Shown in pieces: positions 17,393 to 25,387 of a stretch of DNA of 64,000 nucleotides. Each line of letters starts with the position of its first letter. Position 1 is the stretch's first letter. Source of the stretch: Megasphaera sp. (lineage in GTDB: Bacteria > Bacillota > Negativicutes > Veillonellales > Megasphaeraceae). Location: NCBI GenBank assembly GCA_022486585.1, contig JAKVKI010000001.1, forward strand, positions 1 through 64,000. Reading direction: 5' to 3'. The position numbers were made by a program, and so were the translations under genes. The notes under the pieces are model-generated. The model saw only the letters and a program-made list of their open reading frames with translations. It was not told where the DNA came from and made no database searches.

Positions 17393-18763
17393 TTACTGAT
17401 TGCTTGCCACCGTTTCTTTGCCTCTTCTTTTTTTGAAGAACGGCAGTGCCACTTCTGGGAATAAGGTATAACTCAATACATCTTCACGACTCGCATTGGG
17501 GAATCCTTCTTCGGCTAAGGCCTGGCGGGCTTTCTCTAATTCCGGTTTCAGGTCATCAGCCGGACGGTAATCGATGACTTTTTCATCACCAATACACATT
17601 TTACGGAAATCAGCACTGATCGTTCCGGGAACACGGCCATATTTACCTTGGACAATATCACGAACTTCATTTGTAATGATCTTATAGCGGCCATAAAGAA
17701 CATTAAGGGCCGCTTCAGACCCTGTAATCTGGCTGGTCGGTGTCACCAAAGGCGGATAGCCTAGATCACGGCGCACATTCGGCATTTCGGCTAATACATC
17801 ATCGAAGCGGTCTTCTGCGCCCTGTCCTTTGAGCTGATTGTACAAGTTGGTCAGCATGCCCCCTGGTATTTGATATTTCCGCACAGCCGGATTGATTTGA
17901 TCCGGCATCGTAAGCTGAAATTCATCAGATAATTCTTTACGGACTTTTTTAAAATGCTCCGTCAGCGGCCACAGCCGGTTCACGTCAATCCCTGTATCAT
18001 AAATACTGTTTTCCAGAGCCATGACCATGGTTTCTGTCGCCGGCTGGCTGGTTACTTCACCAAAAGGAGACAAGGCCGTATCAATGATATCGACGCCGGC
18101 TTCAATTGCCTTCATATAGGTCATTTCCCCAAACCCGCACGTACAATGCGTGTGCAATTCAATAGGGATGTGGAGATGCTTTTTCAGCATCCGTATCAAA
18201 TTATACGCATCATATGGCGATAAGAGGCCTGACATATCTTTGATACATAAGGAATCGACGCCCATGTCCTGTAATTCCAGGGCTCCTTTAGTAAAAGATT
18301 CCATCGTGTGAATCGGGCTGATCGTATAGACAATGGCCCCTTGGACTTTGACGCTCTTCGTATCTTTGGCGGCCCGGATTGCTGATTCCAAATTGCGCGA
18401 ATCATTAAGCGCATCAAATACCCGAATAATATCAATGCCGTTATCCACGGCACGATTGACGAATTCATATACTACATCGTCAGCATAATGACGATATCCT
18501 AAGATATTTTGGCCGCGAAACAACATTTGCAGCGGCGTCTTTTGGACATGCTTTTTTATGGTACGGAGCCGTTCCCACGGGTCTTCGTCAAGAAAACGCA
18601 TACACGTATCAAAGGTAGCGCCACCCCAGCATTCTAACGCATTGTATCCCACTTCATCCATAGCTTCCAAAACAGGAAGCATTTCGTTGAGACGCATGCG
18701 CGTAGCCGCAATGGACTGGTGGCCGTCGCGCAATACGGTTTCCGTTATTTTTACTCTTGCCAT
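17393..18763 (-). CDS. Carboxyltransferase of OadA / transcarboxylase 5S type, without biotin domain
   Basis: This 456-residue protein is a TIM-barrel carboxyltransferase: ETVLRDGHQSIAATRMR at 8-24, CIKDMSGLL with the carbamylated-type Lys175, and metal-binding HTH at 204-206 (ELHTHCTCG), followed by a PYC_OADA domain (about 290-440). There is no biotinyl domain: the protein ends in FFKKRRGKETVASNQ. It must therefore act on a separate biotin carrier, as oxaloacetate decarboxylase alpha or transcarboxylase 5S subunits without fused biotin do. No oadB, oadG or carrier gene is nearby. The promoter region carries a near-copy of the element found at fapR (18892-18913), which hints at a role in malonyl-CoA supply. 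Family assignment is firm; the partner and acceptor are not known. Confidence 0.8.
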   Translation of the reverse strand: MARVKITETVLRDGHQSIAATRMRLNEMLPVLEAMDEVGYNALECWGGATFDTCMRFLDEDPWERLRTIKKHVQKTPLQMLFRGQNILGYRHYADDVVYEFVNRAVDNGIDIIRVFDALNDSRNLESAIRAAKDTKSVKVQGAIVYTISPIHTMESFTKGALELQDMGVDSLCIKDMSGLLSPYDAYNLIRMLKKHLHIPIELHTHCTCGFGEMTYMKAIEAGVDIIDTALSPFGEVTSQPATETMVMALENSIYDTGIDVNRLWPLTEHFKKVRKELSDEFQLTMPDQINPAVRKYQIPGGMLTNLYNQLKGQGAEDRFDDVLAEMPNVRRDLGYPPLVTPTSQITGSEAALNVLYGRYKIITNEVRDIVQGKYGRVPGTISADFRKMCIGDEKVIDYRPADDLKPELEKARQALAEEGFPNASREDVLSYTLFPEVALPFFKKRRGKETVASNQ

Positions 18764-18799
18764 TTAATATCCTCCATCTGTATGTTCTTCTCCGTAAAC

Positions 18800-18843
18800 G
18801 CGTTTCTCTCTGGTCCTGTCTTCTTAAAACAAGGGCGAAACGC
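18800..18843 (-). other. Hairpin in the carboxyltransferase leader
   Basis: GCGTTTC (18800-18806) pairs with GAAACGC (18837-18843), enclosing weaker complementarity (CCTGT with ACAAGG). It lies in the roughly 160-base untranslated leader. No T-run follows. Nothing else is visible in the gap 18764-19011 beyond this, the operator-like element and the promoter. Confidence 0.3.
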
Positions 18844-18891
18844 TCATGTTATCTACGGGATCGTGTATTCATACGCAGTAATTACAATGTG

Positions 18892-18913
18892 CTATTAGTA
18901 ATAGGTCATAATT
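18892..18913. promoter_or_regulatory. FapR-type operator candidate upstream of the carboxyltransferase gene
   Basis: The minus strand reads AATTATGACC, TAT, TACTAATAG. The element at fapR (33008-33029, plus strand) reads AATTATGACC, AAG, TACTAATAG: 20 of 22 positions agree. Here it starts 17 bases past the -10 TATAAT, at fapR 16 bases. Orientation relative to transcription is opposite, as allowed for an imperfect palindrome (ATTAGTA / ATTATGACC half sites). Confidence 0.6.
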
Positions 18914-18929
18914 TTATATACTATTTTAT

Positions 18930-18958
18930 ATTATATCATATTCGGGCAATATTAACAG
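18930..18958 (-). promoter_or_regulatory. Promoter of the carboxyltransferase gene
   Basis: TATAAT on the minus strand (plus 18930-18935) has a weak -35 CTGTTA (plus 18953-18958) 17 bases upstream. It is placed relative to the operator-like element just as the fapR promoter is. Confidence 0.45.
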
Positions 18959-19011
18959 ACCCGTAACAAGACCATGCCATATTGATATGAATCATAAAAG
19001 GAAGTCCCTGT

Positions 19012-19047
19012 AAAAAAATCAGCCGCCAAGTGTATTACCTGGCGGCT
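19012..19047 (-). terminator. Terminator after 4-hydroxybutyrate dehydrogenase
   Basis: AGCCGCCA (19021-19028) pairs with TGGCGGCT (19040-19047). On the minus strand the stem is followed by GA and seven T. Confidence 0.85.
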
Positions 19048-19070
19048 GACAGCTTACAGTTCTGCAACGC

Positions 19071-20183
19071 TTAATAGAGTTCTTTGTAAATTTTATAATA
19101 TCTAGCCGCATCTAACGGTACAAAGTTATTATCGGTCAGTCGTTTTTGGTTCGCTACGACAGAATCGGTAAATTCCTTCAAGTCCTTTTCGGTGACACCG
19201 TATTCATGAAGTGGTTTTTTCGGCAAAATGACATTGAGGAGATTTTCCAGACTGTCGTATACCGTTTCTACAGCACAGCCAATAATATTGGCAATACATG
19301 CATTGAGAACGGCTATTTCACCATCAGATTTGATTTCCATATAGTTCTTCATGACACCTGTGAACATCGCATAATTCGATTCACCGTGAGCTACGTGATA
19401 CTTCGCGCCCAAGGGATAACTCATGGCATGTACAGCAGCACATCCGGCATTGCCAAAAGCGATACCGGCATAATTGCTGGCCATGAGAAAGTCTGATAAC
19501 AGGGGAATGCGCGCTTCTGGACCATGATCACGAATCTGCATGTATCCCTGCAGGATCTTTTCAATGGCTTTATAACTGAATAGTTTCGTCGTTTCACTGG
19601 CTTTAGGTGATAATGCCGATTCAACAGCATGGACCAAGGCATCGATCGAGCTCGTAGCAAAAACACGATATGGCAAGGTCTTTAAAAGTTCTGGTACGAG
19701 GACTGCTTTATGCGCATAAAATTCATCAATAGCCAGCCCTTTTTTCGTATGGCGACTTACAAGTGCCAAGACGGCTACATTGGTGACTTCACTGCCTGTA
19801 CCGCACGTCGTCGGTACAATGACCAGTTCACGGCCCCGTTGCGGTTCTATGTTGCCATCATACAGATCCAAAATCGGTGTCGTAACTTTGAGCGAGAAAA
19901 ATTTAGACAGATCGATAATAGTACCGCCGCCTACAGCAATGATGCGTTTCGGATTTCCCTTGAAATCCTTGTACATAGCTTCGGCCATTTCATCAGATGG
20001 TTCACCTGTACCATATTTTTCTTGGAACAGGACATCACATTGCAATTGAAGCGGTGCAAAATAGGGGTCATAGATATACTTGTTCGTTATCATTAAATCC
20101 CCTTTGCCAATTTGCAATGCCTGTGCAAATTCCTTACAGGTATCATAGTGATAAATAGTCGGACGAATCATTAATTCCTGCAT
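19071..20183 (-). CDS. 4hbD: 4-hydroxybutyrate dehydrogenase (iron-containing alcohol dehydrogenase family)
   Basis: This 370-residue group III alcohol dehydrogenase has the NAD-binding AVGGGTIIDLSK near 88-99, PTTCGTGSEVTNVAVL near 133, and the metal site around NAGCAAVHAMSYPLG and HVAHGE. It follows the Clostridium kluyveri 4-hydroxybutyrate dehydrogenase closely as I remember it, including FQEKYGTGEPSDEM, RRHTKKG-like SRHTKKG, SNYAGIAFGNAG and KPLHEYGV. Length is also the same (370 versus 371). It would interconvert succinate semialdehyde and 4-hydroxybutyrate. No succinyl-CoA or 4-hydroxybutyryl-CoA enzymes are adjacent, so its pathway here is not shown. It has a candidate -10 TATAAT (plus 20217-20222) and its own terminator. 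Confidence 0.85.
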   Translation of the reverse strand: MQELMIRPTIYHYDTCKEFAQALQIGKGDLMITNKYIYDPYFAPLQLQCDVLFQEKYGTGEPSDEMAEAMYKDFKGNPKRIIAVGGGTIIDLSKFFSLKVTTPILDLYDGNIEPQRGRELVIVPTTCGTGSEVTNVAVLALVSRHTKKGLAIDEFYAHKAVLVPELLKTLPYRVFATSSIDALVHAVESALSPKASETTKLFSYKAIEKILQGYMQIRDHGPEARIPLLSDFLMASNYAGIAFGNAGCAAVHAMSYPLGAKYHVAHGESNYAMFTGVMKNYMEIKSDGEIAVLNACIANIIGCAVETVYDSLENLLNVILPKKPLHEYGVTEKDLKEFTDSVVANQKRLTDNNFVPLDAARYYKIYKELY

Positions 20184-20270
20184 GCGTATCCTTCCTTTCG
20201 TTTCTGATATGACTACATTATATCACAGCTACAGAAATATGGTATACAGTAAGAATCCTCTCTGTCCCTA

Positions 20271-21437
20271 TTAGTACCACCGGGTCATAGGCAATTCATT
20301 ATTCACGCCTTTGGTCATAAGGAGTTCGTGCACATCGATCATGCCAATGTTAAAGGCAACGGCGCAGCCAACGAGGTATAGTTCCCACATCCGTACAAAT
20401 TCTTCCCCTTTTTCAGCCAATACGTTGTCGCGTACTGTTTCAAAATTATGGTACCAGCACATAAGTGTCTTGTAATAATGGCGCCGCAGGCTTTCAATAT
20501 CGATGATCCGGAAATCATAATCGTATGCCAAGGAAACGATTTCCCGTAAAGACGGCAACGTGCCGCCAGGAAAGATGTATTTACGCATCCAAGGGCTGCT
20601 GACGACTTCATCTAAACCGCTGATATAGTGCAACATGAACAATCCGCCTGGTTTAAGAATATGGCTCGCTGTTTCCATATATAAAGCATAGTTAGAACGA
20701 CCTACGTGTTCCAGCATACCTACACTGACGATCCGGTCAAAAACCATGCCCGTACCTTCAATATCGCGGTAATCCATAAGCTTGATTTCTACTTGTCCTT
20801 CCAAGCCCAAGGCCTGGATCCGTTCCTGTCCTTTTTTCCACTGTTCTTTACTAAGGGTGCATCCATAACCTTTGACACCATAGGTCTTGGCCGCTTCAAT
20901 GAGGAGATATCCCCAGCCGCAACCGATATCTAAAAGGGTCATGCCCTTTTCCAAATGAAGTTTTTCTAAAATATAATGGACTTTATTGTGCTGTGCCTGT
21001 TCCAGTGTATCTGTCTCATGTTTAAAATACGCACAGGAATAACTCATAGATGGATCCAGCCAAAGCTGATAAAAATCATTGCCAATATCATAATGGGAGG
21101 ATACTTGTTTTTTCTGTGCTTTTTTAGATTCTGAAGAAAAAAGAATACTGCCTAAGGCTGACTTATCCAATGAAAAGCGATCCTGTTGAGATAAGAAACA
21201 ACGCAGCGCTGTATATAAATTTCCTTCAATAGTAATATCTTTGCGCATATACGCTTCACCGAGAGCCAGCGATGTACTAGTCAACAGCTGTTTCTTGGAA
21301 ATGTTTTTATGGAGGGTCACATTGAACAATGGTGTCCCTTCTCCGATTGTATACATCTTGTCATGCATTTTCACAGTAAAACAGTATCGGTCAAAGCGTC
21401 CTAAGTAATGGATAATAAAATGATCTTCAAAAATCAT
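20271..21437 (-). CDS. cfa: Cyclopropane-fatty-acyl-phospholipid synthase
   Basis: This 388-residue SAM-dependent methyltransferase adds a methylene bridge to unsaturated acyl chains of membrane phospholipids. It shows an N-terminal CFA domain (about 10-90), YDIGNDFYQLWLDPSMSYSCAYF near 120-145, SAM motif LLDIGCGWGYLL near 170 and the conserved GMLEHVG. The in-frame TTG at 21446 touches the GGAG site, so the ATG nine bases downstream of GGAG (21437) is chosen. It follows the lytS gene by about 110 bases and may be co-transcribed. Confidence 0.93.
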   Translation of the reverse strand: MIFEDHFIIHYLGRFDRYCFTVKMHDKMYTIGEGTPLFNVTLHKNISKKQLLTSTSLALGEAYMRKDITIEGNLYTALRCFLSQQDRFSLDKSALGSILFSSESKKAQKKQVSSHYDIGNDFYQLWLDPSMSYSCAYFKHETDTLEQAQHNKVHYILEKLHLEKGMTLLDIGCGWGYLLIEAAKTYGVKGYGCTLSKEQWKKGQERIQALGLEGQVEIKLMDYRDIEGTGMVFDRIVSVGMLEHVGRSNYALYMETASHILKPGGLFMLHYISGLDEVVSSPWMRKYIFPGGTLPSLREIVSLAYDYDFRIIDIESLRRHYYKTLMCWYHNFETVRDNVLAEKGEEFVRMWELYLVGCAVAFNIGMIDVHELLMTKGVNNELPMTRWY

Positions 21438-21546
21438 GGTCAGCAACTCCTTTTGTATCTTACTGCCATTCTAGTCCCTGACCAGGCAAAAAACAAGAAC
21501 GGCCGTGTGAAATGGTCATATTCCCTCGTAAGCTACGACATTCCCG

Positions 21547-23172
21547 TCATGAACAGAGGTCATTGGTCCAGGGAATATCGAATTCCACTGTCGTTCCTGC
21601 CCCCATGTGGCTATGCACGGCAAAATGGCAGTCAGCACCATGGATTCGGCGCAGACGGTCATAAATATTTTTCAGCCCAATGCCCGTCCCGGCCAATTCA
21701 AACGGACCGCCGTCGAGATGGCGCTGCAATGCCTGCAAAGCGTGACTGTCCATACCGATACCGTTGTCGCTCACTGCTATATGGAGGCGGGAGTCATCAT
21801 GCGTAGCGGTAATTTGGATGATACCGCCGTTCTTCTTCTTGACTAAGCCATGTTTGATCGCATTTTCCACCAGTATTTGGATAGAAAAGAAGGGAATCTT
21901 CTGCAATACGGTTTCTTTGGAAATATGCTGCTGTATTGTGAGCCGTTTGCCGTAACGGGCTTTTTCCAGTCGTAAGTACGAATCAACTGAATCCATTTCT
22001 TCTTCTAACGTCACTTCTTCTTCGTTCGACTGCAGACGGCCTCTCAAAAAAGATGATAAGTCACAAATAAGCTCTTTAGCTTGTTCCGGATTTTCTCCAA
22101 TAATGGCTTTAATGTTACTAAGCATATTGAATAGGAAGTGCGGTCGTATTTGTGATTTTAAGACATTCAATTCGGCCTGTGACAAAAGTACGGTCTTTTG
22201 ATCCAGTTCGACTTGATACAACTCTAAACTGAAAAAATCGGCAATCCCCTGCATCCATTGTTGTTCATATGGTAAAAAACGGCGTTTGCCCGGACGGCAC
22301 AATAAGATCTGTGCTACGGTTTTATGATTGATATCAATAGATAAATGCAGGCAATATTTACTTGCTAGTGCCGGTATATGACCATTGCGATTCATTTCCG
22401 CCAAGATTCCTGCGTCTGTTCTAACGGCTACATACGTAACATCGAGGATATCAAACATCGTCGCAACGATTTTCTGCGCTGATTCTTTATTTAGTCCATC
22501 ACTGCGAAAAACGTCCCTTGTCGCCAAAATGATCTGTATTACTTTACGAGCAGCTTGTGCTTTTGTTCTATCTTCTTCGGTAAAGACATCACGAATGATA
22601 TACACGGATACGAGTACGCCAAGACAGGTCGACAGGACTACAGGTACGGCTATTGCCTTTTCCAATTCAAAAACATACGTCGGTATGGTCAATACCAATA
22701 TGACCATTTTCAACAGGACTTCAGAAATAAAAGCTACGACGAAAGCAATCTTCATAGAAATCTGACGGGCACCGAAATGGAGACATACAAGGCCGCTGAA
22801 CAATCCAATGATAATATTAGCTGCCATCGCTGCCAAGACAACATTCTTACCACCTATCGAAATAAAATATCGTGGTATCATACCAATAATGCCAGCACCA
22901 ATACCAACAACAGGACCTCCGAAAAGGCCGCCGACAATAACGCCGACCAAGCGGGTATGCGCCATGACCTCTTGTCCGAACGGTACATTCAGAAAATTAC
23001 CGACTGCTGACAGCAAGCCGAAAACAGCGATGAGAATACATCGGTCACCGCGAGAATACCCGGCCTGATTGATAGCCCGGCGAAAGGATGTACATTGCGT
23101 CACTAAATACATCAAAATGGCAATAACAGATATATTTTTAATGATTTCCAAAAATAAAGTTCCATCATTCAT
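21547..23172 (-). CDS. lytS: LytS-type sensor histidine kinase
   Basis: This 541-residue kinase has a 5TM-LYT membrane region (about 1-170), a GAF-like middle (about 200-330), a His_kinase domain with QIRPHFLFNMLSNI (phospho-acceptor His), and an HATPase domain (VENAIKHGLVKK, SDNGIGM). Such LytS/YpdA kinases respond to cell-wall state or extracellular pyruvate. ATG codons at 23208 and 23196 are also in frame, but AGAAGGG lies nine bases before 23172, and a promoter just upstream would make the first ATG nearly leaderless. Its regulator gene lies upstream, separated by a structured 300-base gap. Confidence 0.85.
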   Translation of the reverse strand: MNDGTLFLEIIKNISVIAILMYLVTQCTSFRRAINQAGYSRGDRCILIAVFGLLSAVGNFLNVPFGQEVMAHTRLVGVIVGGLFGGPVVGIGAGIIGMIPRYFISIGGKNVVLAAMAANIIIGLFSGLVCLHFGARQISMKIAFVVAFISEVLLKMVILVLTIPTYVFELEKAIAVPVVLSTCLGVLVSVYIIRDVFTEEDRTKAQAARKVIQIILATRDVFRSDGLNKESAQKIVATMFDILDVTYVAVRTDAGILAEMNRNGHIPALASKYCLHLSIDINHKTVAQILLCRPGKRRFLPYEQQWMQGIADFFSLELYQVELDQKTVLLSQAELNVLKSQIRPHFLFNMLSNIKAIIGENPEQAKELICDLSSFLRGRLQSNEEEVTLEEEMDSVDSYLRLEKARYGKRLTIQQHISKETVLQKIPFFSIQILVENAIKHGLVKKKNGGIIQITATHDDSRLHIAVSDNGIGMDSHALQALQRHLDGGPFELAGTGIGLKNIYDRLRRIHGADCHFAVHSHMGAGTTVEFDIPWTNDLCS

Positions 23173-23216
23173 AAGAAGCATCCCTTCTATTGGCATATAA
23201 TATGACATCTCCTCTC

Positions 23217-23246
23217 AGTATAGCCCATCTTTTTCAGCCATGCCAA
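23217..23246 (-). promoter_or_regulatory. Candidate lytS promoter
   Basis: On the minus strand TTGGCA (plus 23241-23246) and TATACT (plus 23217-23222) are 18 bases apart. The -35 overlaps the outer end of the terminator stem. Confidence 0.4.
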
Positions 23247-23296
23247 CAAAAAAGCAAACCCTATAGGCAAGAGCCTACGGGTTTGCTTTTTGTTGG
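23243..23296. terminator. Bidirectional terminator between lytT and lytS
   Basis: AAACCC, TAGGC, a four-base loop, GCCTA and GGGTTT form the core, followed by GCTTTTT on both strands. The T/A arms also pair, making a stem that reaches CCAACA/TGTTGG. On the minus strand it follows the structured region 23304-23516. Confidence 0.75.
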
Positions 23297-23303
23297 CTGG
23301 TAC

Positions 23304-23516
23304 TGCGAAGCATTATAAGAAAGCATAAACATTGTTGGGATCGAAGTTAAATGTACCGTTGCATAATGTCTATCGCATACCCACGGGCAACGACCAGTCA
23401 GAATAGTTCGTGAAGAGCACCATTCCTCTTGAACATATCCATCTTACCTATAAGCGGGCAAGACTGCAAGGTTTCGGCAGTGAACAGCAGAAATCGTGTC
23501 ATGAACTACGTCGCAG
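23304..23516 (-). ncRNA. Candidate structured RNA between lytT and lytS
   Basis: No reading frame of the minus strand fits this gap, but complementary segments are dense. CTGCGA (23304-23309) pairs with TCGCAG (23511-23516) at the two ends. CGTTGC pairs with GCAACG (about 23357-23392). AAGAG pairs with CTCTT inside GTTC/GAAC (about 23406-23434). ACTGC pairs with GCAGT (about 23463-23481). TAGTTCGTGA (23404-23413) pairs with TCATGAACTA (23499-23508) as an alternative. A terminator follows on the minus strand. I do not recognise SRP, RNase P, tmRNA or a known riboswitch core. The strand is uncertain: the long helix has a G-U pair only on the plus strand. Confidence 0.35.
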
Positions 23517-23521
23517 GACGG

Positions 23522-24265
23522 TTAAAATTCCACATATGATTTCAATGTATCGACATAGACCCGTCCTACTGGTATTTCTAATTCTTTGTCACCTTTAAGG
23601 ACTAATATATAACCCCGCTTGAACCACGTCTTAATCTGTTTGATTTCATTTACATTGACAATATAACTGCGATGACAACGGAAAAATAAATCTTTAGGCA
23701 GCCGGGCTTCCATATCCCGCAAGGTCATACGTGCTTCATGGACATCACCATTAATCATGACGATATGAATATACCGTTTTTCACCATAAATGACCCTGAT
23801 TTTCCGACAATCGATTACTTCCATCGTATCCCCTTTATCAACGGCCATACGACGTATGGTGTCACTAGGTTGCAACATCTCCGTCTTGGGCATAAAGGAA
23901 AGGACACGGCGGCTCCGATCTAAAATGCGACGAAGTTTCCGCTTATCAATAGGTTTGAGTATATAATCAACAGCATTGACATCAAAGGCTTTAAGAGCAA
24001 ATTCATCATATGCCGTCAAAAAGACGATTGCCGGGCCGTCTTCCATCTTAGTTACAGTATTGGCAACTTCCAGTCCATTAATGCCTGGCAGCTCTATATC
24101 CAGAAAGAGGAGATCCGGTTTATCCGTCATAATACGCGCCAATGCGGATTCACCGTCGCCACATATACCCAATACAGTCAGTTCCGGCTCCAGTTCGCTT
24201 ATCATAGACTGGAGTTCCCGAGCAACTGCTTCTTCGTCTTCTACAATCAGTAACGTCGCTTTCAT
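23522..24265 (-). CDS. lytT: LytTR-family response regulator
   Basis: This 247-residue regulator has a receiver domain (about 4-120) with acidic ED at 9-10 and phospho-acceptor Asp56 (LLFLDIELPG), and a LytTR DNA-binding domain (about 140-245) with CRKIRVIYGEKRYI and FFRCHRSYIVNVNEI. It pairs with the LytS-type kinase downstream. The start has AAGGAGG. It follows the radical SAM gene by 15 bases, so those two genes are probably co-transcribed. Confidence 0.9.
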   Translation of the reverse strand: MKATLLIVEDEEAVARELQSMISELEPELTVLGICGDGESALARIMTDKPDLLFLDIELPGINGLEVANTVTKMEDGPAIVFLTAYDEFALKAFDVNAVDYILKPIDKRKLRRILDRSRRVLSFMPKTEMLQPSDTIRRMAVDKGDTMEVIDCRKIRVIYGEKRYIHIVMINGDVHEARMTLRDMEARLPKDLFFRCHRSYIVNVNEIKQIKTWFKRGYILVLKGDKELEIPVGRVYVDTLKSYVEF

Positions 24266-24280
24266 CGGTCAGCCTCCTTA

Positions 24281-25324
24281 TCATTCATCTGGCATAAAAT
24301 GATATTCCATAGTCAGTTCAGAAGTCCCTACACGGATAGTGCCTGCAGGTAAGGAATTATCTTCGCGCCAGCAAATGGGAAAGGAATATTTCTTCTGTGC
24401 TTCATGCATGGTTTGTTTCCTGTACCCACGGACACGCGATGTATCTTTACGGTTATAGGAAATCGTAATATATCCCGGTCGTACTGCATCGAGAACAGCG
24501 AATATTTTTTTACGATAGCGCAATGCATCTGTCATTTCTCCCATAGCCGGCGTATACGCTCCGCCTAAGACCTGCGTATCATCATCAAGATCAGCTGTCG
24601 CCTGCAGGCCTGTACGGATGACCTGGATATGTGCTTCTATAAAAGCCTGCTTCATATACGCAGCTCTGCGGACACCTTCTTGCACCGTAAGCGGCGTATA
24701 TTTTCCCTCACGATACAACTGTGCCAATTCCGTATGTTCCAAAACCGCGACTGGATAAATACGCGCTATATCCGGATGAAGGCGGCATATAGCCGCCGTC
24801 GTCTTTTCCAAGCTAGGCCAGTCTTCGTCTGGCAGTCCCGGCATAAGCTGGTGTCCTACAATAAAGCCGCGGCTCCGCAACAGCGCCGTTGCAGCTTCTA
24901 CTTGAGATGCTGTATGTCCCCGTTTGGCCTTCGCCAAAACGGCGTCATCCATGGACTGGACACCGAGCTCAACAATAGTCACACCGTAATGGTCCAGTCG
25001 GTCCATTACGGTTCTATCGATGCAATCCGGGCGGGTCGAACAGCGGATACGCTGAATCAGTCCCGCTTCCAATGCTTTTTGCGCCGGCTCTAACAGTTTT
25101 TCCTGTAAAGCGGCTGGCACCGCTGTAAAGCTGCCACCGTAAAAGGCTATTTCCCAGTGCCGTTTTTCTTGAACGCCTCTGGTATAAGAAATGACCGCTT
25201 TTTGGATATCATCTGCTGAAGGAATACCGTGATGCCCTGTAATCTGCCATTGATTACAGAATACACAGCGATGGGGACAGCCAATATGGGGAATAAAAAT
25301 GGGGATAATCGATGTTTTTATCAT
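24281..25324 (-). CDS. Radical SAM protein, Elp3-like
   Basis: This 347-residue radical SAM enzyme carries the cluster motif CPHRCVFC near 16-23, FYGGSFTAVP and ELGVQSMDDAVLAKAKRGHT, in the arrangement of the Elp3/oxygen-independent coproporphyrinogen oxidase-like group. There is no acetyltransferase domain. The C-terminal part (GGAYTPAMGEMTDALRYR) matches a conserved bacterial family of unknown exact substrate. An ATG at 25396 is in frame but would start inside the rnc terminator, so 25324 is preferred. It sits between rnc and the lytTS genes. Confidence 0.75.
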   Translation of the reverse strand: MIKTSIIPIFIPHIGCPHRCVFCNQWQITGHHGIPSADDIQKAVISYTRGVQEKRHWEIAFYGGSFTAVPAALQEKLLEPAQKALEAGLIQRIRCSTRPDCIDRTVMDRLDHYGVTIVELGVQSMDDAVLAKAKRGHTASQVEAATALLRSRGFIVGHQLMPGLPDEDWPSLEKTTAAICRLHPDIARIYPVAVLEHTELAQLYREGKYTPLTVQEGVRRAAYMKQAFIEAHIQVIRTGLQATADLDDDTQVLGGAYTPAMGEMTDALRYRKKIFAVLDAVRPGYITISYNRKDTSRVRGYRKQTMHEAQKKYSFPICWREDNSLPAGTIRVGTSELTMEYHFMPDE

Positions 25325-25354
25325 AGTTACGACCGTTCTTTTATTAATAGCTGC

Positions 25355-25387
25355 TAAAAAAGGATGCGGCAAAGCCGCATCCTTTTT
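25355..25387 (-). terminator. Terminator overlapping the rnc stop codon
   Basis: AAAAGGATGCGGC, TTT, GCCGCATCCTTTTTT on the minus strand. The 5' arm of the stem includes part of the rnc stop codon. It ends the fatty-acid operon. Confidence 0.8.

Noticed and set aside
20268-20289. A third CTATTAGTAC followed by GTCATAG, similar to the FapR-type element
   Set aside because: The spacing between the halves is three bases longer, and it coincides with the last codons and stop of cfa (MTRWY). It lies far upstream of the -10 box of the next gene, so coding constraint or chance is the simpler explanation.
23304-23516. SRP RNA, RNase P RNA or tmRNA as the identity of the structured region
   Set aside because: The GGAAGG tetraloop region of SRP RNA, the GAGGAAAGTCC core of RNase P and a tmRNA tag or tRNA-like end are all missing on both strands. 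A 6S-like or new RNA could not be excluded.
23410-23598. A 62-residue plus-strand frame inside the structured gap
   Set aside because: It overlaps lytT in antisense, has no ribosome-binding site, and the region is better explained by RNA structure.
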